From assembly GCF_014805625.2 (NCBI RefSeq), contig NW_023998414.1, positions 5,255,978 through 5,319,977 of the forward strand: a DNA stretch of 64,000 nt. The letters are read 5' to 3'. Of the stretch, positions 58,848 through 64,000 are shown piece after piece; positions within the stretch are counted from its first letter, which is position 1, and every line of letters begins with the position of its first letter. A program made the translations under genes and the position numbers. Source of the DNA: Glossina fuscipes (lineage: Eukaryota; Arthropoda; Insecta; Diptera; Glossinidae). A model generated the notes under the pieces. The model saw only the letters and a program-made list of their open reading frames with translations. It was not told the origin of the DNA and ran no database searches.

Positions 58848-60684
58848 TTTATATACGTAACAACAACAACAACAACAATAATAATAATAAAGGAAAAGAA
58901 AGAAAATACAGGAGAAAACAGAAACAACAACAATTTTAACCCATTGTCATACATTTTGTTATGGAAGTAAGATAAAATAGAAGAGGGTGGAGAACGAGGC
59001 TATGATGAGTGACTGTGACTGACTGTACGCTCATATATTGGTATAGAATGACGATGATTATGATAATAATAATGATGATGATAATAATAATAATGATGTT
59101 GTTAATGGTAATGATGATGTTTTTAAGTAGATGACTGCTGCATAGTAGATGGGTAATGGTCGGTCGCGGAATGAATAAAATAAAAGATTCGTACCTACAT
59201 ACATAGGAATCATGTACAAAGTTAATTGAAAAGTTCACGGATCGCACGGATACATAAAGGCCCGCAAATGATTTGCATAATTATTTTAATTCGACAGCAT
59301 CGTCCTTTATATGGATACATATATGGCAAGTTTCTGTCTGTCCGTGTGTCTATCTGTCTGCCAGCGTGTCTATTCTTACAAAAGCTAATGAAAGTTAGTG
59401 TAATTTTTGTGCTCACTTACAAAACAAGAGGTATATTATTTACTTGCCTTTATTTTTGCTAACTACAAAATATGTTTAACGCGCGTGTAAGGCGTTAAGA
59501 AACATGGTACTCATGATGGCTTGCTAGACGAAAACATATGCTGTATAAACATTTTTCCAGGATAATTAAAAGAGCTCAGTACAAAAGAGAAGACGATTCC
59601 TTGGCCAACTACATTCTAGATAATCAAAGATCTATCGACCTAAAATCCATGGGAATTCGATTGCTCTAACGCCGGCAACAAATGCATTTCATATTTTGAT
59701 TTTTTATATGCAAATTGAGAGCGGTATGTAACAACGATTCGTCATAAGACAATCGGGAGAGAATACATTGTTTTTTTTTTTTTTTAATAAGAACTTTGAA
59801 GAGTACAAAAACTGAAGGCGAAGTTTCATTTCTACCATTTTGAAAAGTAATGATTTATAAACAGCTGTAAGGACTTGGTTATAATTGGTAAACACATATA
59901 GAATATGATCTGAGGATTAGTTTTACTTTACGATCAACACTTTCAGATAAACACTAAGAGCGGAGTTTGAGGTAGAACACATTGTCTTGTATAGGACAGT
60001 GCAGTTCAAATGCGACAACTAAATGCTTAGTCTTGCAAGGAACTTGCGGTCACGAAAGAGAGCCTTATAGCTAGATATAGAGTATTTCGTATCGTAGATT
60101 TTACTACAATAATAGATCGAAATTTTTTTATTGTAAAGATTGCTTAAAAACAGAGTTGCATTTTAAATAATTACATTTCATGACATGAAGTACACTCCCG
60201 AGATAAGGTAATGTTAAGAAAGACCTTTTTTCACTTCCACCGTTGGGTCCAGAAATTTTGCAATTAATTCGTTGTCTTTGCTCTGAGTCCGATAATTCCC
60301 CATTCTCATGATTTGGTTCTCTGCCGTCAGCATTCCCATATAATGCTTCGTGCCAATAACAAAGTCGAAGATGTTTGCGTGTTTAAGACGTTTGAAGTCT
60401 CACATTTCAGGTATAGTTTCGCCCGATGAAATATAGTAATGGGTATCGTAGACAATCGATTTCTAATTGAAATTGCAAATCGGATGTGTATTTTATAGGC
60501 TAAGAAAGCTTATCAGGGAAGTAGAAGGGTAAATAAATCTTGAACTGCGACAAGAAAGCCTAAGATTGCTGCTATCATCATATTATGTATTCCTATATTA
60601 CTTTTGATACACGCATATATTAAGTTTGCGCGGTTGTATGCGACACGCAGAAGAAGGGCTTGAGATAGTCTCATCTTTTTTTAT

Positions 60685-60925
60685 TATACCGATCGATTCA
60701 GAATCACTTTCTAAATAAGTTTGTCTGTGCGTCTGTCTTCTCATTATTCTCGTCTTCAACGAGATAGATCGAAATTGCAGAAGTATTTTGGTGAAATTGG
60801 TTCACTAACGTGTTTTGGCCCGAGGATGAACGCTATTGAAAATGGTTCGAATCCGGCCACTTTTTCGATCACTCTCGATATAAATCCCAATTTTGAAAAA
60901 TCGGTACTTGACGTAGGGCGGTCTA
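60685..60925 (-). repeat. Dispersed repeat family A, copy
   Basis: Reverse orientation: ttataccgatcgattcagaa, then tgtctgtgcgtctgtc, attttggtgaaattggttca, gtgttttggcccgaggatga and atcccaattttgaaaaatcg. Confidence 0.75.
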
Positions 60926-62039
60926 GGGTACTTCCCATATGTATATGCATCCATATATATATATATATATAAAGAAGAAAGTGCAAAACAAGTCTCGATT
61001 ATAGATTTGATGTGCTATTAACCGCTCTACGAACTTTTCTATGAACCTCATATTAATGTATAATGTCTGTGTACAGCAAATTTCTTGTCATTTTTGTTTT
61101 GTTTTTTTTCATTTTCATTTTCGTTTTCGTACATATATTCATATGTACGCGTCTTTACTTCTTTTTTTTTTATTTGTTTACTTCATGGTTGTGTGTTAAA
61201 GTTTCCTTTTAGGTTTTTTCAAATTTTATTTTGTTTTATTTTTTTATGTCGCATTTTGGTATTTTTAACGAGAAAGAATTTCTTGACTGCTGCCACTTTC
61301 CAGAAAATGAAATGAAATATAAGAGCAGAACGGATTTTATGCTCTGGACGAAAATGTAGAATTTTTTTTTTTTTTTTTTTATGACAACATCCTTTTGCTC
61401 TCCTTTTCTTTCATGTTCCTTTTTATCCTTAAAAATGAAAAGAAAAAAAAACAAAAAGGAAATATAGTGGTTTGGTTTTTCAAAAGGTACCTGAAAGGTT
61501 TTTAACTCCCATTTTCTTATAATCTATCCTACCGACGACCTGGACGAATAAGGGAAAAACGGTTAAAAGAAAAATAAAAAAAAAAAAAACATTGACTGCT
61601 ATCGTATTGTATGGTAAGGATACGTTAGTAATAGACAACCTTTTCGCTCCCAACATTGAAGAATTGAGAAAAAGAAGCATGCAAGTTTTATCATTTCGTT
61701 TACCCAACTTACGACCCTTCAAATTGGATAAGAACCAAATTTTGCATCGCTTTATGTATGTCTGTCTATCTGTCTAGTGCTTGTTGAAAACCATCGCTAT
61801 CCCACAACCAAACTAAAAGTAAAAATTCGAAATTTGTATGATAGACTTTTAGATCCACCAGATGGAAGATCAAGTTTGGAAAGCGTTGACCGCGCTTGCT
61901 CCGTTTCTGGGCTGGCAATGCACAAAAGCTGAAAGATTGCAAGATATTACAGCAAAAAATATGTTTATCAAACAGTTCGCATTCATGGCAAAAATCGATG
62001 TAAAATTTTGAAAAAATATTCAATCGATTTTATTCAATT

Positions 62040-62062
62040 AATCAATCAATCAATCAATCAAT
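62040..62062. repeat. (AATC)n microsatellite
   Basis: About five aatc units. Confidence 0.85.
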
Positions 62063-62854
62063 ATTTTGCAAGTTTCTATTAATCTTGACTTGAATTTATT
62101 CGATTGGAAGGAGTACTCAAGAGATTCGTTTTAAAGCGTATATAACTCCTTCAGACATTTTTTTTCTTACGAAAATAAAAAAGAAGATGAAAAACATGAA
62201 AATCCGAATGTAATTTCGCATCTATATGTAATGTAAAAAAAAAACCAAAAAAACAAAAAAAAACAAAAACAGCAGAAAATAATTGAGAAAAGTCCCTTAA
62301 AAGAAACTGAACAAAAAGCAAAAAAAAAAAAATCTGAAGCTATTTTTTTACCTGCCTATCTATCTATCGTTGTATTCGTTGAAATTTTCTTTAAAAAATT
62401 TTGTATAGAAATTTAATCAAATAGTTTTTTGAAAATTTAGAAACCTAAGAGAAACTTTATTCAATTAATTAAAGGTGAAAAAAGGAAAACTTCCCAATAC
62501 CATAAAAACTATCCTTTTATAGGAAACTTACTTATATTTGCTTGACTTTGAATCTTGGATAACCCGAGCACCTCAAAGGAATAAAGGATTTTTCAATAAG
62601 AATGAAATCATTTCTTTTCAAGAATAAAAATTATTACTCAAAGCATTACTTTACCGTAAGGTATAGATAGCTTTTTTCTTTTCGAGCACTTTACCTGTTC
62701 ACGAAATCAAAAAAAAAGAAAGAAAAGAGATTGATTGTGAAGACGTATATCTATCTATTTTTCCATGCGATTTCAATACCTTACATATGGCCGCAATGCG
62801 AACAAAAAAAAAAAAAAATTCGCATCATTCGTACGGAAGAACTCAATATATCTA

Positions 62855-63122
62855 CGGTAAGGCGTTATATGGCATATGGTCCGATCCGAAACATTTTCAA
62901 TGGATTGGGCCAAAACACTTCGTTATACGAAATATTCATCGAAGTATCTCAAAGAGTGCGACCCATAGATAGGTTGAACACGAGCCAGACACGAACATAC
63001 ATTAGACTGAAAAACGGACAGACAAGCCTAGATCGATTTAATAAAAAAAAAAGCATATCTCATATCCTTCTGGATGTTATACACCTTTGCACAAACGTAT
63101 CACAAGTGACGTAGGCTATAAA
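62855..63122 (+). repeat. Dispersed repeat family A, copy
   Basis: Contains ggtaaggcgttatatggcat, ggtccgatccgaaacatttt, gattgggccaaaacacttcg and gcctagatcgatttaataaa, and ends cacaagtgacgtaggctata. Confidence 0.75.
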
Positions 63123-64000
63123 AAATACATTCAAGAGGTAAGAAAAAATTTATTTGTTAATGCAAGTTCTGCGTAAATTTTCATTCAGTTTATAGGTAAA
63201 AAAAAAAATTAAAAAAGATTGTACTGCCAGTACTGTTGTGGAATGATATGCACGTTTCGTCAACACATGTGGCGATTGGGTTCTTCTTGCCAGATTTCTC
63301 ACTGTGTGGCTGTAAGATACATCGTGGTATGATTGGTTAAAAAGAGGTAAACGATAAATTTTGACGCCATGACCGATTCCAAATGTACAAGTACTTTTTT
63401 TTAACGAGACAAGCTGGGTAAACGCGGTAGTCTCGGGTGTCTCGCGTATTGCGCTCAAATCCAAATAACATTGCTTGAGTATTCCTTCGACCGTTGTATC
63501 TCAGATACCTGGTGACTTCTGGGAAAGGAAAAGCGACTCTTCGTGATGCAAGGGATCTGTTTCCATTGATCGCATTGCCTAATTCAAACCTACTTTTATG
63601 CAGGAACAAAGAAAAAAAATCTTTAAAGGGACGCATCATTTAAACTCACAGAAGAATTACACAATGTTTTCGTACCCGTGGACAGCTTAGATATTGGTAA
63701 CATATCTACAGAGGAGGAAACGTTTTTCTCGAATCTCAGCCGGAATCACTTTGGGTAGCACATAAGGAACCGAAATGGGAAGATCAATCGACTACTGAGA
63801 GACTGTAGAAACTCTCGAACAAACAGCTGCAGAGAGTTCGGAAGAACGCGACAGCAACAGGAAGCTAATTAAGTGGACTCAGCCGTTGCCACCTTAAAGC
63901 ATTGATAAAGTGTAAAAAATTTTATATGAAATAGTCAAAGGGTTTAAATTGAAAGTTCAAATGAGTTTTAAAAGTTCGCACTGGCAAGATTAGGGTTAAC
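63123..64000. other. Window end, no gene supported
   Basis: Overlapping frames exist on both strands at 63150-63640 and the composition is less AT-rich than the neighbours, so a decayed mobile element is possible. No motif could be identified. Confidence 0.4.

Larger units (their letters stand above)
56706..60684. other. Gene-poor AT-rich DNA
   Basis: No gene is supported. It has long A/T-runs, a (GCAA/GGCA)n-like tract (58704-58743), (TTA)n near 58827-58848 and (AAT)n near 59065-59095. Confidence 0.55.

Noticed and set aside
63150..63640. Overlapping minus-strand frames as an exon or transposase
   Set aside because: No recognisable motif; the two frames overlap each other, and neither has clear splice sites.

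Overview
This window is eukaryotic nuclear DNA from an insect, most likely a higher fly. The evidence is its strong A+T bias, abundant (TA)n, (TG)n, (GA)n, (GATA)n and poly(A) tracts, GT-AG spliced genes with homopolymeric Asn, Ser and Pro runs, a BTB/AT-hook/psq transcription factor of the kind common in insects, an R1-clade non-LTR retrotransposon and a mariner remnant. A calyptrate such as tsetse (Glossina) fits the texture of the sequence, but nothing here proves the genus. No operons, CRISPR arrays or bacterial genes are present.

Layout. (1) 1-5335, plus strand: the last two coding exons of a gene that begins upstream, coding for a long, mostly disordered, highly charged and proline-rich protein that I cannot name. 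(2) 8373-10064, minus strand: an intronless KLHL2/KLHL3-type BTB-BACK-Kelch gene, open throughout except for one in-frame TGA inside the BTB domain. It converges on gene 1. A roughly 170-bp duplication carrying a 10-N gap lies just upstream of it. (3) 10.1-36.8 kb: gene-poor, AT-rich DNA with microsatellites and decayed transposable elements: a LINE reverse-transcriptase remnant (13.26-13.68 kb), a GC-rich block (13.87-14.29 kb), a mariner transposase tail (26.4 kb), a tRNA-derived SINE (34.1 kb) and dispersed repeats. (4) 36841-40570, minus strand: an R1-clade LINE with an intact reverse-transcriptase frame, an internal deletion, and (TG/CA)n on both sides. (5) 40.6-50.5 kb: more gene-poor repeat DNA.

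(6) 50528-54571, minus strand: a complete six-exon gene for a BTB, AT-hook and Pipsqueak-type HTH protein. All five introns have GT-AG ends and compatible phases and give a 717-residue protein. Its last three exons are short. (7) 54.6-64 kb: upstream DNA of that gene, rich in copies of one dispersed repeat family, with a 400-N gap.

The genes do not form an obvious pathway. Both BTB genes are of families that assemble protein complexes: the Kelch protein as a likely cullin-3 substrate adaptor and the psq protein as a likely chromatin or transcription factor. The most unusual points are the single TGA in the otherwise open Kelch gene, the R1-clade LINE sitting inside an (AC)n microsatellite, the LINE deletion that joins ORF1 to the tail of its endonuclease, and the tRNA-like SINE whose body resembles the 5' region of that LINE.
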